DNA of 38,759 nt, from contig CAICTM010001052.1 of assembly GCA_903772945.1 (NCBI GenBank), positions 1-38,759 of the forward strand. Direction: 5' to 3'. This document shows positions 20,011-29,340 of this stretch, one piece after another; positions within the stretch are counted from its first letter, which is position 1, and every line of letters starts with the position of its first letter. The DNA comes from Seminavis robusta (Eukaryota; Bacillariophyta; Bacillariophyceae; Naviculales; Naviculaceae). Made by a program: the position numbers and the translations under genes. The notes under the pieces are model-generated. The model saw only the letters and a program-made list of their open reading frames with translations. It was not told where the DNA came from and searched no databases.

Positions 20011-22394
20011 TCACCTTTTTTGTTCCACCAGGAAACATCTCCAGGCCTGTTGGATTTCTTTTGCTGTCAATCTTTGCAGTGCCTCAGATGTGTCATAAAC
20101 TTTGATTGCCGTGAATGTGCCTAGTCCTCCTCTGCCAGAAGTAAGGATTTTATCAACTCCCTTGAGAATGGCTGCCATTTGCCTCTTGCAAATCCCACCA
20201 TTGTTGCACGGTTGCTGCACATTTTGCAACCAGGCCTCTTTGATTTGTGTTGTTGTGACATGTCCGAGCGACCCAGAATTGTCTCAACCTTTGAACCTAA
20301 AGAAATCACAGTCGATTCCTCCTGCACAATACCTAAGGCAGTTGTCAATGCACCTGAGAATGGCAGCCAGTTGCACCCCACCAATTTCACCAGTGTTGCC
20401 TACCAAGGCTGTTGTTCTTCCATTCTTCTTGCCAAGATCTGATTTCTCATCCTTTAGTGTATTGTTGTTGCTGCTTGGATGGCGTTGGGTCCCATTGTAA
20501 AGGGCAGAATCTGCGATACTAGCCCCACTGGAAATGCCATTCATGATAGTAGCAGGAGCTTTGACTTTCTTGTTGGCTGTTCCTGGAGTACTTGCAACAA
20601 GAATACGCACAGCCAGGTCAGGGGAAGGCTTGGGAGAAATCACGGCTCCCTTCTTCTTGGGCCCTGTGGATAAACATGACATCTTCCTCTTTCTGGTGCA
20701 CCTTCTTGTGTTTTTCCGAGGAGGAGCATCGGCATCAGAGTTCCATGCACTCTCATTTTCACTATCTGAGGACCATACAACCTTTTTTGGAGTGGTTCTT
20801 GCGTGTAACTTTCTCCTCTTTACAACGGGGGTGGAAATGACAGGAGGTGCTACAGCTGCTATTGTGGGGGATAGAATCTTTGGGAGATCTTTCTTGTAGT
20901 TCTTGTCATTGTAGAGCTTGCTGTGACATCTCCTACAGCTGGTAGGGAATGTGGAGGAGATATCACGGCAGTAACCATTTCTGCAACTTCTGGGGGGTCA
21001 ATCTTCTTCTTGTCCTTGTTGTTGGCCCCATGTACTCCTCCAACATTGCTGTTGCCTTGCTGGATAGTGGCAATAAGAGGGTCAGCATGAGGGTTCCTAG
21101 CTGTGAAGATCCCAATTTTACTGAGCTTGGCCTTCTTCTCCGGGTCCAAAGACCCCTCCTTCAATTTCCTTTTTTGCGTGCTAACCCAGTCCCACAAAAT
21201 TTTGTTTCCAGGTGGAATCAAATTCGAATTCTTGCAGCTCTTTGAAGTGGTCATCCCATGGGGGTGCTACTGGAGGATCAATTTTGGTCTTGTTGGATCC
21301 TCCAGCATTCAAGTTGGCAGAGTAACTCTTCCTGATTGAGGCAATAAGATGATTCACAGTGGGCTCACTGTTGTGTTCCTGGATGGCAGCAATTGGAGGA
21401 TTAGTTGGTGGCTCCACAGGAGGCTGAGGAAGGAGCTCCGCAGCTGGCTCAGTAGGATGCTGAGGAGGGATCCGAGCTGGAGCAGAAAGGTTGGCTGGGG
21501 GGCGAGCCCGAGCAGGAGCAACACAGACCTCCACACGATGCTGAGGGGGGGCTGGAGCAGGGAGCTGAGCAGGAACCTGAGCAGAAACCTCAAGAGGGAG
21601 CTGAGCAGGGAGCTGAGCTGGAGGCTGAGCAGGAACCTGAGCTCCAGGCTGAGCAGGGAGCTGAGCTGGAAACTCAGGAGGGAGCTGAGTGGGAGCAGGA
21701 GGCTGAGCAGGAGGCTGGGTAGATGGAAATGCCCCAATTCCAAGGAGTCTGGCTAGTTTGTCCTGATCATCCTGATCATCCTTGAAACCATTATTCTTGT
21801 ATTTGAGTTTTTGGTAATTAAACCAGTTGCGCAAACCTCCTCGTGGAATAATGAATGTCCCATTGGCTCGCCTGTTGCAACGTTGCAAGGCTTCACATTG
21901 GTCCTCCCAAGTGAGGGGGGCGGTATTGGACACACGACATACGTCTTGCATGAAATTTGGTCTCCCGGAAGCAATACTGGTATACCTGCAGCAGTGGCAC
22001 CATATGCAATGGGCGAGCCATACGGGTAGGGTTGCTGCCGCGGCATGTTCATGTGGAACTGATTGTTGACTTGAAACTGATTGTTGACTTGCTGCACATG
22101 AAACTGATGCGGTTGATACTGATATGGGTGGGCCTGTGGCTGATACGGAAACTGGTGGGCCCGTGGCTGATACTGGAACTGGTGGGCATGTGTGGGCTGC
22201 GGTGGTTGAGCTGGGGGAATTCTCTCCACAAGTTGGCTAAAACACATATTGAGATTCGAAGGAGCCACAGTCTTGGCCTCAGTCAAAGCTACACCTCCAG
22301 TGTTAGCGTTAGCTGGAGGCACAGCTGCAGCAACCTGAGCCTCAACATCCACCACCACAGGAGGGCAACCATTGCTGGACTGCGACAATACCAT
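20011..22394 (-). pseudogene. HA-domain protein gene, broken (copy A)
   Basis: Starts at ATG 22394. Residues about 1-150 are Gln/Pro/His-rich (YQPRAHQFPYQPQAHPYQYQ). At about 21905-21940 the frame shifts near a C-run. The next frame holds one helicase-associated-type domain, W-x12-N...FIIP...LRNWFNYQKLKYKN...LLGIGAF (about 21909-21727), then a long PAQ(L/P)PAQ repeat. A second HA domain starts WDDHFKELQEF and continues in another frame (LWDWVSTQKRKLKEG...LSKIGIFTA, about 21275-21110). Further shifts follow. The C-terminal part holds the QLAAILRCIDNCL...DFFRFKG domain, a TGA at 20284-20286 where copy B has Arg, then a second domain ending FLVEQKR. HA domains (PF03457) are common in diatoms; their role there is poorly known. 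Several breaks make it a pseudogene. Confidence 0.65.
21540..21725 (-). repeat. Minisatellite coding PAQ(L/P/V)PAQ repeats
   Basis: On the plus strand the unit is GAGCTGAGC-(A/T)GG-type, 12-15 bp, about a dozen copies. On the minus strand, in the HA-gene frame, it encodes PAQL, PAQP, PAQV and PAPA units linking the two HA domains. Confidence 0.75.
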
Positions 22395-22400
22395 TGTGGA

Positions 22401-23130
22401 TTGATTAATCTAACGATCTAAGAGATGTAAAGTTTGTATTTCCAAATAAGTGAGCAGTTATTGATTATTTTCTAGAATAGGCCCGCAATTTATAAAGCTG
22501 TAAAGCTGAATTGTAAGCTGTATCCCGTCGCATGGACTGCCCATGGCACTGATGCCCAGGACGATCAGAGCCTTGCTTTCCCATGTTCCCCGTCGACATG
22601 GCTAGCAGCTAGATACATGCACAAGGAATCAACAGAATGCCTGATGTGTTGCATGGGATCCATGGTTTTGCTGCTGGATTTTTAGAAAGCACGGAGCTGC
22701 TGTATCCTACTAATAGGGTTCCGGTACCAGACTGGTACTTGTGCGTCATGCAATGGAGTCTCGGTTCTGATACTATAGCCCGCGCGCACCGTGGGGATCC
22801 ATGTACCAAAACGCTCTTAAATTAAAATTTCCCTATCCTTGATCTTGCCATCGTTTTGGCCATAACATGTTCGGATATATCCGCTCCTATTACGGGGCTC
22901 AGCCCAAGCCTTGCGTGAAGTTGGATCTAGCTACCGGTACCAACTCCACCACCCTTGGTCTTGCTTGGAGCCAGGTCGACGCATTCTGTTTGAAAGCTGG
23001 CATCTATTTGGGTGATCCTGGCTATACCTACCGGTACCGGTACCAACCAGACTGACTCGATTGGGCTCAATTGATTTTCGAGCGGATCCACGAGACACAC
23101 AATCGCACAATTCCAACCAGGCATCTTTGA
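22401..23130. other. Intergenic
   Basis: Leader or promoter of the minus-strand HA gene up to about 22500, then no supported gene. Palindromic CTACCGGTACC (about 22930) and ACCGGTACCGGTACC (about 23031) occur; similar words are at 28130. Confidence 0.45.
22488..22494 (-). promoter_or_regulatory. Possible TATA box for the HA gene, copy A
   Basis: TATAAAT on the minus strand, about 95 bp upstream of the ATG at 22394. The sequence between is A/T-rich leader-like. Copy B has no equivalent at that distance, so the promoter may belong only to this copy. Confidence 0.3.
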
Positions 23131-23966
23131 CGACAACAGATTCGGAATACCTTGAATGCTCGTACTGTCGACGCTGATGCGGTGGAGGAGCTTGCCTCCA
23201 AACTGTCAAAGACTATAGTGCTAGGCGACGGCAAAGCATCGACAGTTCCACCTCCTCGCATCACTGACGCCAAGAGCCTTGACCGTCATATTGGAACCAT
23301 TTGTCAATCTCTCTTTGATCAGCTCTCGTCAAAACAGCTGGAGGCGACGTATCAAAGATGCTTGGCGGTCGATTTGAAGCGTGCAGGAATTGAAGCTCTT
23401 TTCAAGAGGTCGAAATCAACTGGAATACAAGGGCCATGCCGTTGCCACGAGACGAGCCGACATTGTTCTGCAGACTGCGTCTGATAGACATTGTGCCATT
23501 TTGGAGTTGAAGGCTGTGAATAGTCTTACTAACGATCATCTGAAGCAGCTTCAGTTTTACATACACCACCTGAACATGGATACTGGGTACCTTATCAACT
23601 TCCCGCATGACACTGGTTTTCCCGATCTTCCACCTGATGTTATGCACCGTCAAATCGTCTTGGCAGGATCTGAGTCGCTGAGTGATCGAACCACGCGCAG
23701 CAACAATGCATGGGCACAAGTGCAGATCATCAAATGTGTTCGCCTTGGAAAATCGGCGCTTGTTGTCAAAGCACCAATGAGCACCACAAGTGCCAAAGCT
23801 GTTTGTTCGCAGCTCCGGAGCCCCTCTCGCCAAGAATGGCAAGTCTGTTCGCAGCTTTGAAGTTCCCATTGCCAAATCGACTGGCGAGCCATGCAAGCTT
23901 TGCACACAACAGCAGAGCTACTGCAAATATCATAAAAAAGGGAGTTTTCGTAGTCACGGAATCTGA
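23131..23966 (+). pseudogene. GxxExxY-type PD-(D/E)XK protein with C-terminal CxxC-CxxH motif, frameshifted
   Basis: The first frame (open from 23131, no ATG) reads IGTICQSLFDQLSSKQLEAT-YQRCLAVDLKRAGIEALFK. This matches the start of the GxxExxY family (PF13366), where a Glu-x-x-Tyr motif precedes the nuclease-like core; here it is LEATY. At about 23400-23425 the frame changes. The next frame carries EYKGHAVATRRADIVL, CAILELKAVNSLTNDHLKQL and TGYLINFPHD, the expected R-x-D-[IL], ELK and Q...Y...LINF motifs. At 23771-23790 a 10-bp near-duplication (GCACCAATGA/GCACCACAAG) shifts the frame again. The last frame (23781-23966) reads FVRSSGAPLAKNGKSVRS and CKLCTQQQSYCKYH, a C-x2-C-x6-C-x2-H zinc-type motif, before TGA. 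In bacteria GxxExxY proteins are widespread and their role is not settled. Two breaks and no start codon indicate a pseudogene. Confidence 0.7.
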
Positions 23967-24264
23967 TGGATCGTTTGATTCAATCGGCCCCAGAACCGCA
24001 GAGCGACGGAGGCTGAACTATCCATATTCCGTCATCTGTTTTAGTCCACAGATGTATGTTGTTTGACAATTTAATTTAATTTTATAGTATCTTGATTGCG
24101 TATTGTGTACCGTGCTTGTCGACAACTTTGCCGCCCTCCAGTCGTAGCCATTTGATAGTGTGAGTTCTGTGTCGAGATTTAGACTCCGCCCGATAGCGCC
24201 TGATGGTTGTGAAACGGGGGATTGGATCGTTTGAAGTTGTTCCATTCCGACTCAGACCTGTGCC

Positions 24265-24760
24265 CGATCCTCCGTGCACCTCCAGTACGCAAGCTAGCTA
24301 CAAGAGGCAGCTCCACCATGGCTCCCAGTGCTTTTGTCATTCCAATTTCATCTCGTTGTCAATTGACAACCTTCCTATCGATTAGACTACCTTTAGCAGG
24401 AACCAAAGAAGGAAGCGCCAACCAGGATAGCGACCACAGATCGATCAAAGGAAATCCAAAAAATATGCTCGTTGTTGCAAGCGAGAACTCAAAGAGGAGA
24501 GCATTGTGGATTGTCGTGTTCGCTGAGCAGAACAGTTAACGCCGTGTCTTTGTCATCCTTCCTTGGGCATCTCCGCCATCAACCAGACCTGCTGTGATTA
24601 AAGTGCTCTGCGCAAGAGTGGCGGCACCTCGTAGTTTGCAATGGAGGGCCAAAAAATGTTGACGCGGAGCCCTTGGTGGTCAACTTGTTGTTTCGTTTGA
24701 CGGACGGATGCCACGCCCCACACGTAAGTTCTGTGCTAGCCAGGCCGGCAACCCTTTACA
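24265..24760 (+). repeat. Dispersed repeat family 4, copy a
   Basis: Matches 26065-26600 in the same orientation: GTACGCAAGCTAGCTA, GAGGCAGCTCCACCA, GCATTGTGGATTGTCGTGTT, CTTTGTCATCCTTCCTTGGG, GTGCTCTGCGCAAGA, TTTCGTTTGACG and CACAGTTCTGT-like phrases in order, with indels between. No coding function evident. Confidence 0.8.
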
Positions 24761-25478
24761 ACCATGCCTTGGTTCCGTTGATTGCTGGTTTGTGTGTGAT
24801 CCGGTCTTGAGTATGTGGATCTAGAGTTGTCATGACATGGTTGGTTTCATCTGTGGTGAACTTCCAAGCTGTCATGCTCCTTAATGGCATCGGCAACACG
24901 CTGGCACGGACAAAACCATCGAAACGAAAGAATGCTAGGTTTGTAGAGCAGGGATCAACTAACTGACCCAGATCGATGGTGCAAAGTGTCGATGGTTGCC
25001 ACGGAAGGCACTGGTTTGCCAAAATCGGGTGGCGGGATTCCACACGTGTTGGAATTGGTTTCCGAGAGACGAATTCTCTTCGAAATCGACAATATGCTCT
25101 TTGAGGCTTCCTCTGTACGCGTACTTGGAAATGATGATTGCCTGCATGCATGAATGTCTGGCACGTGCACTGGTCAATGAAGTTTCCGCTAGCATCTCGA
25201 ACTGTGGCAGGTGTTTTGCCGTTTGGACAGCGTTGTGAGACACAAGGTTCGATCCTTTGGTGCTGTTCTGTTAATTCCCGAACTTGGTGGCCTGTTCTCC
25301 GTTTGCTCTGGCAACAGCAAGTCACTAGAGGCTTCAACGCCATGATGATAGATACTGGAGCCAAAGAGAGCTCGAAGAGCCAATGGATGGTGGCATGGAC
25401 TTCTGCCATGGATTGACCTGCTTCATTTTCAGGCAACCCGTCCTCGAAAGAAAGAAGGAAGAAATGCCAAAGTTTCAT
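24756..25478 (-). CDS. Hypothetical ORF, 240 aa
   Basis: ATG at 25478, stop at 24756. It begins MKLWHFFLLSFEDG; a middle part has clustered cysteines (CSQRCPNGK-like, DQCTCQTFMHAGNHH) and many Arg/Gln residues. No domain recognised. It overlaps other open frames, and its 3' end runs into the family 4 repeat. Either a poorly conserved gene or a long chance frame. Confidence 0.25.
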   Translation of the reverse strand: MKLWHFFLLSFEDGLPENEAGQSMAEVHATIHWLFELSLAPVSIIMALKPLVTCCCQSKRRTGHQVRELTEQHQRIEPCVSQRCPNGKTPATVRDASGNFIDQCTCQTFMHAGNHHFQVRVQRKPQRAYCRFRREFVSRKPIPTRVESRHPILANQCLPWQPSTLCTIDLGQLVDPCSTNLAFFRFDGFVRASVLPMPLRSMTAWKFTTDETNHVMTTLDPHTQDRITHKPAINGTKAWL

Positions 25479-26064
25479 TGGAGATTAGTATTGCTTTCTA
25501 GCCGGAGGGAAAAAATGCCGAGAGAGAAGGAGTCGATGCATCAAGCCATTGGAACTCTTTCCTATGTCGAAAACATGAGCAAGTAGGCCCCGTATCTCGA
25601 AGGCCAACGAAGCCCACTGTGGCTGATCTTCTTTTGCGCTCCTGTGGCTGAATTGCACCATCCAGCAATCCACGATGAAGTGCAATTCACGCCTAGCGCG
25701 TCGTGTTTCCGGACTTGCCGGCATGGTCGACTCCTTGCGTCGTTGTGCAACGTATCAACACCAGCGTCATCCCTTTCTCCTCTTCTTTCCCCTTGGATGT
25801 CTCCACCTCTATTGTTGACACCGGGCCTTACTGCGTTTGCATGTACGTAGATGGTTCCTTCAGTCTCGATTGGAGAGTTTCCAAAGACAGTTTAACTTAC
25901 TTACTTGTAAGGCTTCAAGCGATCGCGAGCTGCCTTTTCATCTGTGGACCATCGTCCTCTCCTACCGGTACCATTCATGGCCCAGAGTAGTGGCTATTTT
26001 GGGCGGCATTGGCAGGGCTCTACGTTCCATCGCTTGGTTCCATTCTGGCTCAACCCTTTGGTCG

Positions 26065-26600
26065 GTCCTCCATACAAGCGGTCCTGTACGCAAGCTAGCT
26101 AGGAGAGGCAGCTCCACCAGGGCTCCTCTCTCCCAGTGCATTTGTTGTTTAAATTTCCTTTCCTGTTGTCAATCAACCACCTTGCTATGGATCGATTACG
26201 CTACCTTTAGCTGGACCCCCATCTCCAAGTCAATGGCCCATGGAGGTGTGCAGCTTCAAAGGAACCAAAGAAGCACGTATGCTAGGAGCTGTGGCATTGT
26301 GGATTGTCGTGTTTGTTTGTTCGCTGATGAGCAGATGCGCAGCAGGATACCGGTATCGTGGTGCCTTTGTCATCCTTCCTTGGGCATCTCCGCCATCCAC
26401 CAGACCAGACCTGATGTGCGTGCGTGATATATGTCATGTCCGCACAAGTAAGTAAGTGCTCTGCGCAAGAATGGCAGCCAAACAAATAATGATACGGAAC
26501 ACCGACTTTTGTGCTTTCGTTTGACGAACAACTATAGTACCAGTACCCCACACAACAGTTCTGTCCAGGCAATGCAATGCAATGCAATGCAATGCAATCA
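26065..26600 (+). repeat. Dispersed repeat family 4, copy b
   Basis: Direct-orientation partner of 24265-24760, about 1.8 kb downstream. This copy is longer by small insertions (for example GTTTGTTTGTTCGCTGATGA where copy a has GTTCGCTGA). Confidence 0.8.
26569..26598. repeat. (GCAAT)6 microsatellite
   Basis: Six perfect GCAAT units. It lies 58 bp past the stop codon of the minus-strand methyltransferase gene, near a GCTATATATAG. Confidence 0.95.
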
Positions 26601-26655
26601 GCCCTGCCTGTACACATGTACTAGCTATATATAGTCCCGTACAGTACACGACTCA

Positions 26656-27855
26656 TCAAAGAGTCCACCACAGATTGAGTTGCTGTTCATGATTCTTTTC
26701 GGTCAATTCCATAATCTTGTGAATGACAACGGTGGCATCATCTTTTTCCTTCCATTCAAAGTCAAGATTGGGTCCAATCCATCCCCCATAACTCTTCAAC
26801 TTGTATCCCGCATCACACAAGAGTCGCAGTGCTTTTCGGTTGGGTACGGCAAGATGCTTGCGAGCGGATACTTCGAGGAATACATTTTGCACAATATGGG
26901 CATGCAACAACTGCTGGGCTCCCAACATGACACTGGAATCCAATCCTTCCACGTCCACCTTGAGAATGACAATTTTTGGAGCGGTAGTAGCAGCACTGCC
27001 ATCTGGTGTTAGCCACTGTCGAGATTTGCAAAAGTTATCGAGTGTGATCACTTGCATGTCGGTTTCTCGATCTTTGCGTCGTTTGTCACGTTTTTCGATA
27101 AAGTGTCCTTGTCCGGGATTGGTTTTATGTTCCTCAAATTCCAGCATGGCTTCTTGTTTGCCCACTCCGTAGGGATACAAGTTGACTTGTGATGAGCTCA
27201 TCTTACCAGTAGTCGTTGTTGTTGAAATGGTTGTATGCATATTAATAGCAGTGGTGTCAAATTCTGAATACCATTCATTGAGTCGGAGTGATTCACAGAA
27301 TCTCAATTGATTTTTGGGATTGGGTTCAAAGGAATCCACAATGATGGGAGGTTGAATGGAAGCTGCTAGGAGGGTAAAGAAACCAATATTGGCTCCCACA
27401 TCTAGCATTCTCAGTGGCTGTTGTTTGTCATTGTCATCTTGAGCCAATAATATTTCAATAAAGGCATCGGTGAGACTGAGCTCATAGTAATCATCCTTAT
27501 CCATAATGACCCATCTGGAAACATCGAATTTCTTGTTGTGAAGGGAAATCCAGAACTTGTGGGGATTGACTAGTTGGCCTCTGGTATGAATCACTTGGGT
27601 AGCATGCAGTTTTCCGCCATTGGGATCAAACGTCAGATTGTGCAGCTGTTTGTAGAGGACCTCACTGCACTTGACAGGATCATACGGTCCAAGCTGTACT
27701 TGCAAAGATCGTTCCGTCTTGAACAAGTTCCAAAAGTACAACTGAATCAACAGCACCAAGCTAGAAGCTCCCCAAACCAGCGTAAGGATTGATGGCTTGC
27801 CCTGACCAAGAAACCCAGAAGATCGTTTCTTCTTGTCGTTCACTACTACTTGCAT
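26656..27855 (-). CDS. FkbM-family methyltransferase, membrane-anchored, 399 aa
   Basis: Intact single-exon frame; ATG at 27855, TGA at 26656. A basic N-terminus (NDKKKRSS) is followed by one hydrophobic segment at about 23-43 (ILTLVWGASSLVLLIQLYFW), giving a signal anchor with the catalytic part in the Golgi or ER lumen. The SAM-binding Rossmann core has motif I at 150-165 (MLDVGANIGFFTLLAA), the acidic post-I motif DSFEPNP at 174-180, and ILKVDVEGLDSSVMLGA at 297-313, the [KI]xDVEG signature of FkbM-type O-methyltransferases (PF05050). A Thr-rich insert lies at 208-217 and a charged one at 250-266. FkbM-like proteins with anchors are frequent in diatoms and probably methylate sugars or secondary products; the substrate is not evident. 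Confidence 0.9.
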   Translation of the reverse strand: MQVVVNDKKKRSSGFLGQGKPSILTLVWGASSLVLLIQLYFWNLFKTERSLQVQLGPYDPVKCSEVLYKQLHNLTFDPNGGKLHATQVIHTRGQLVNPHKFWISLHNKKFDVSRWVIMDKDDYYELSLTDAFIEILLAQDDNDKQQPLRMLDVGANIGFFTLLAASIQPPIIVDSFEPNPKNQLRFCESLRLNEWYSEFDTTAINMHTTISTTTTTGKMSSSQVNLYPYGVGKQEAMLEFEEHKTNPGQGHFIEKRDKRRKDRETDMQVITLDNFCKSRQWLTPDGSAATTAPKIVILKVDVEGLDSSVMLGAQQLLHAHIVQNVFLEVSARKHLAVPNRKALRLLCDAGYKLKSYGGWIGPNLDFEWKEKDDATVVIHKIMELTEKNHEQQLNLWWTL

Positions 27856-27917
27856 CTCGTTTTTAAAAGATCAATTAATTGAAGATGTTTGTGCTACCAG
27901 AGGTCAAGTCAACTGGC

Positions 27918-28135
27918 TTGTCATGTTGTGAGAAAGATCTTTCAGGTCATCCATTGAGTCGAGTCATCGTTTCGGTTCAACTTGGCTTGGGGTTGGGGTT
28001 CAAAGTTCACAACTCGCAAAGCCGTCTTCACCAGACACCACAGTATCCGAACAGGAACCAATCCCTCGTTTGCGCATCCCCTTACTTCTCCTGGGTTTAG
28101 TAGTTCAGTAGGGAAGTTATCTACTAGCTACCGGT
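27918..28135 (+). repeat. Dispersed repeat family 3, copy a
   Basis: Matches 32988-33205 in the same orientation: GAGAAAGATCTTTCA(G/A)GTCATCC, GGTTCAACTT(G/A)GCTTGGGG, TTGGGGTTCAAA, CACTTCTTCTGGGT-like and GTTATCTA...AGCTACC. The AGAAAGATCTTTC core is itself a near-palindrome. Confidence 0.75.
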
Positions 28136-28180
28136 ACCGGTACTTTGTAGATGTCCCAGTACCATGTAGTGTTTTCAGTT

Positions 28181-28315
28181 CTAAAATTAGGACAGTTTCA
28201 TTTCAAGTTCAGTCCTAGGAAGATCACGCGAGATCGCGCGATCTCGCGCGATACCCTGCGAGATCGCGCGAGACTTTGTGGGACTCAACTCGAAATGAAA
28301 CTGTCCTAATTTTAG
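28181..28315. repeat. Foldback element B with 35-bp terminal inverted repeats
   Basis: The left arm 28181-28215 (CTAAAATTAGGACAGTTTCA...) and right arm 28281-28315 are reverse complements at 33 of 35 positions. The core is composed of CGCGAGATCGCG-type words and includes a perfect 22-bp palindrome at 28227-28248. It is 135 bp long with no coding capacity, the form of a MITE or foldback element. No clear target-site duplication was found. Confidence 0.8.
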
Positions 28316-28366
28316 CACAATCTCAGTCTTGACAAGACTCACCCGAGTCAAATGAGCTGTCAAGAG

Positions 28367-29004
28367 TTATTGTAATTCTGGAGCCAATTCTGCACTCCAC
28401 ATCTTGGGGAGCGAGTGATGCGGTGCTATGTGGCAAGAATGTTCCGACCTTGTCGTCGAACGTGTGGTCGAACGTGTGGTGGGCTCAATTGCCCCATGAT
28501 GGCCACAGATGAAACTAGCGATTCGATTCCAGCCATCCAGAAGTCCGATTCTCGAGAATCCCAATGAATCCAATCCAGGCATCTGCCAAATAAATGAGGT
28601 CAAGTACATGTAGCTTCCATTTGTGAGGGACCAAAGCACACTGCATGCATCCTCCATAGGTTCGCTAATGTGGTCTTCGCCATAGTATGTCAGGTTCTTT
28701 CGAATGATTCGATTCAATTCCAGCACTTCCGCCACTCGGCTCAGCTACCTTTTGTTACCTTGATGCCGATATAGTTGCCGATGGCTTGGAAGGCTTCCTG
28801 GATCTCAAGCTTCACAAATCGTGAAATCCTCACTGTTGTTCCGTACGAAAAAGCATGGATATTCACTCCATCGGTATACATAGTGAGGTCTTTACCTCGG
28901 AACGTTCGTGATGGTGGTTTGTATCCTATCACTCGTTCAGTGTGTCGGCCGATCGATTCCTTCCGTAGCATTAGGTAGCAAGTCCTGCTTGCGTGGAAGC
29001 GCAT
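28367..29004 (-). pseudogene. Two-part coding remnant, family unknown
   Basis: ATG at 29004 opens an 87-codon frame (MRFHASRTCYLMLRKESIGR..., YTDGVNIHAFSYGTTVRISR, FVKLEIQEAFQAIGNYIGIK) ending at TAG/TGA near 28741. A shifted frame then continues VLELNRIIRKNLTYYGEDHI...SEPMEDACSVLWSLTNGSYM to 28367. Both halves look protein-like and adjoin, so one gene with a frameshift or a missed short intron (GTAACA at about 28757) is plausible. The upstream side abuts repeat family 5 directly. No domain recognised. Confidence 0.35.
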
Positions 29005-29006
29005 TT

Positions 29007-29340
29007 CCGTTGTGCTTTTCCTGTTGGGACTTGTTATCCAGTTTTCTCACCCGGGAACTCCTCAGTCTCCAACAATGATCTGCTCATCCACCTGCAGCTT
29101 TCTTCGAATCCCTCCTACATGCTATGTATTGCAACAGACCCAAGGCAAAATTTGTCAGATTTGGATGCTTTGCTCTCCGCACTGGACTTCTTCAATAAGA
29201 TGTCATCATGAGAAGTTACTATGGGTTCGAGTGGACTATGGTGAGGACGTTGGAACCGCATTCTAACTACATACATGTACTACCATGTGGAGAGAAGCAT
29301 TTCACAGCACACACAACTGAACCCCCCTTGACGATTGAAA
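29007..29340 (+). repeat. Dispersed repeat family 5, copy a
   Basis: Matches 37181-37435, same orientation: TTCCTGTTGGGACTTGTT, CAACTCCTCAGTCTCCAACA (GAACTCC... here), TGCAGCTTTCTTCGAATCCC, TGCTATGTATTGCAACAGAC and CACTGGACT. This copy has about 90 bp extra near 29205-29300. Confidence 0.8.

Larger units (their letters stand above)
19747..22400 (-). repeat. HA-domain unit, copy A (inverted relative to copy B)
   Basis: Read on the minus strand, this block matches 30600-32945. The best match is the last part: the C-terminal coding repeat, the stop, and about 265 bp of 3' flank (GTGAATGATGAGTTATATT..., TAGCTCAGCTGTCAT, AAATGCTGGTATAGTATT, TTTGCTGGCAATGGCCCAGC) up to TCGCAATACAATCC-T/C-GGCAAG, where similarity stops. 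The 5' parts share HA-type domain organisation but differ in order and length. Mobility is inferred from the copy number and non-coding homology; no terminal repeats or transposase were found. Confidence 0.7.
25479..26655. other. Intergenic with repeats
   Basis: No supported gene. It contains repeat family 4 copy b (26065-26600) and a pentanucleotide microsatellite (26569-26598). The plus frame 25837-26427 runs through repeat sequence, starts at a non-ATG codon and has no recognisable product. Confidence 0.45.

Noticed and set aside
21349..21756. Plus-strand frame with LSRNLSRELS repeats
   Set aside because: Antisense reading of the PAQ-repeat minisatellite in the HA gene; the minus frame carries the HA domain and is the better coding candidate.
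25837..26427. 196-codon plus frame
   Set aside because: No ATG at its start, crosses into dispersed repeat family 4, and the matching part of the other repeat copy has no such frame.
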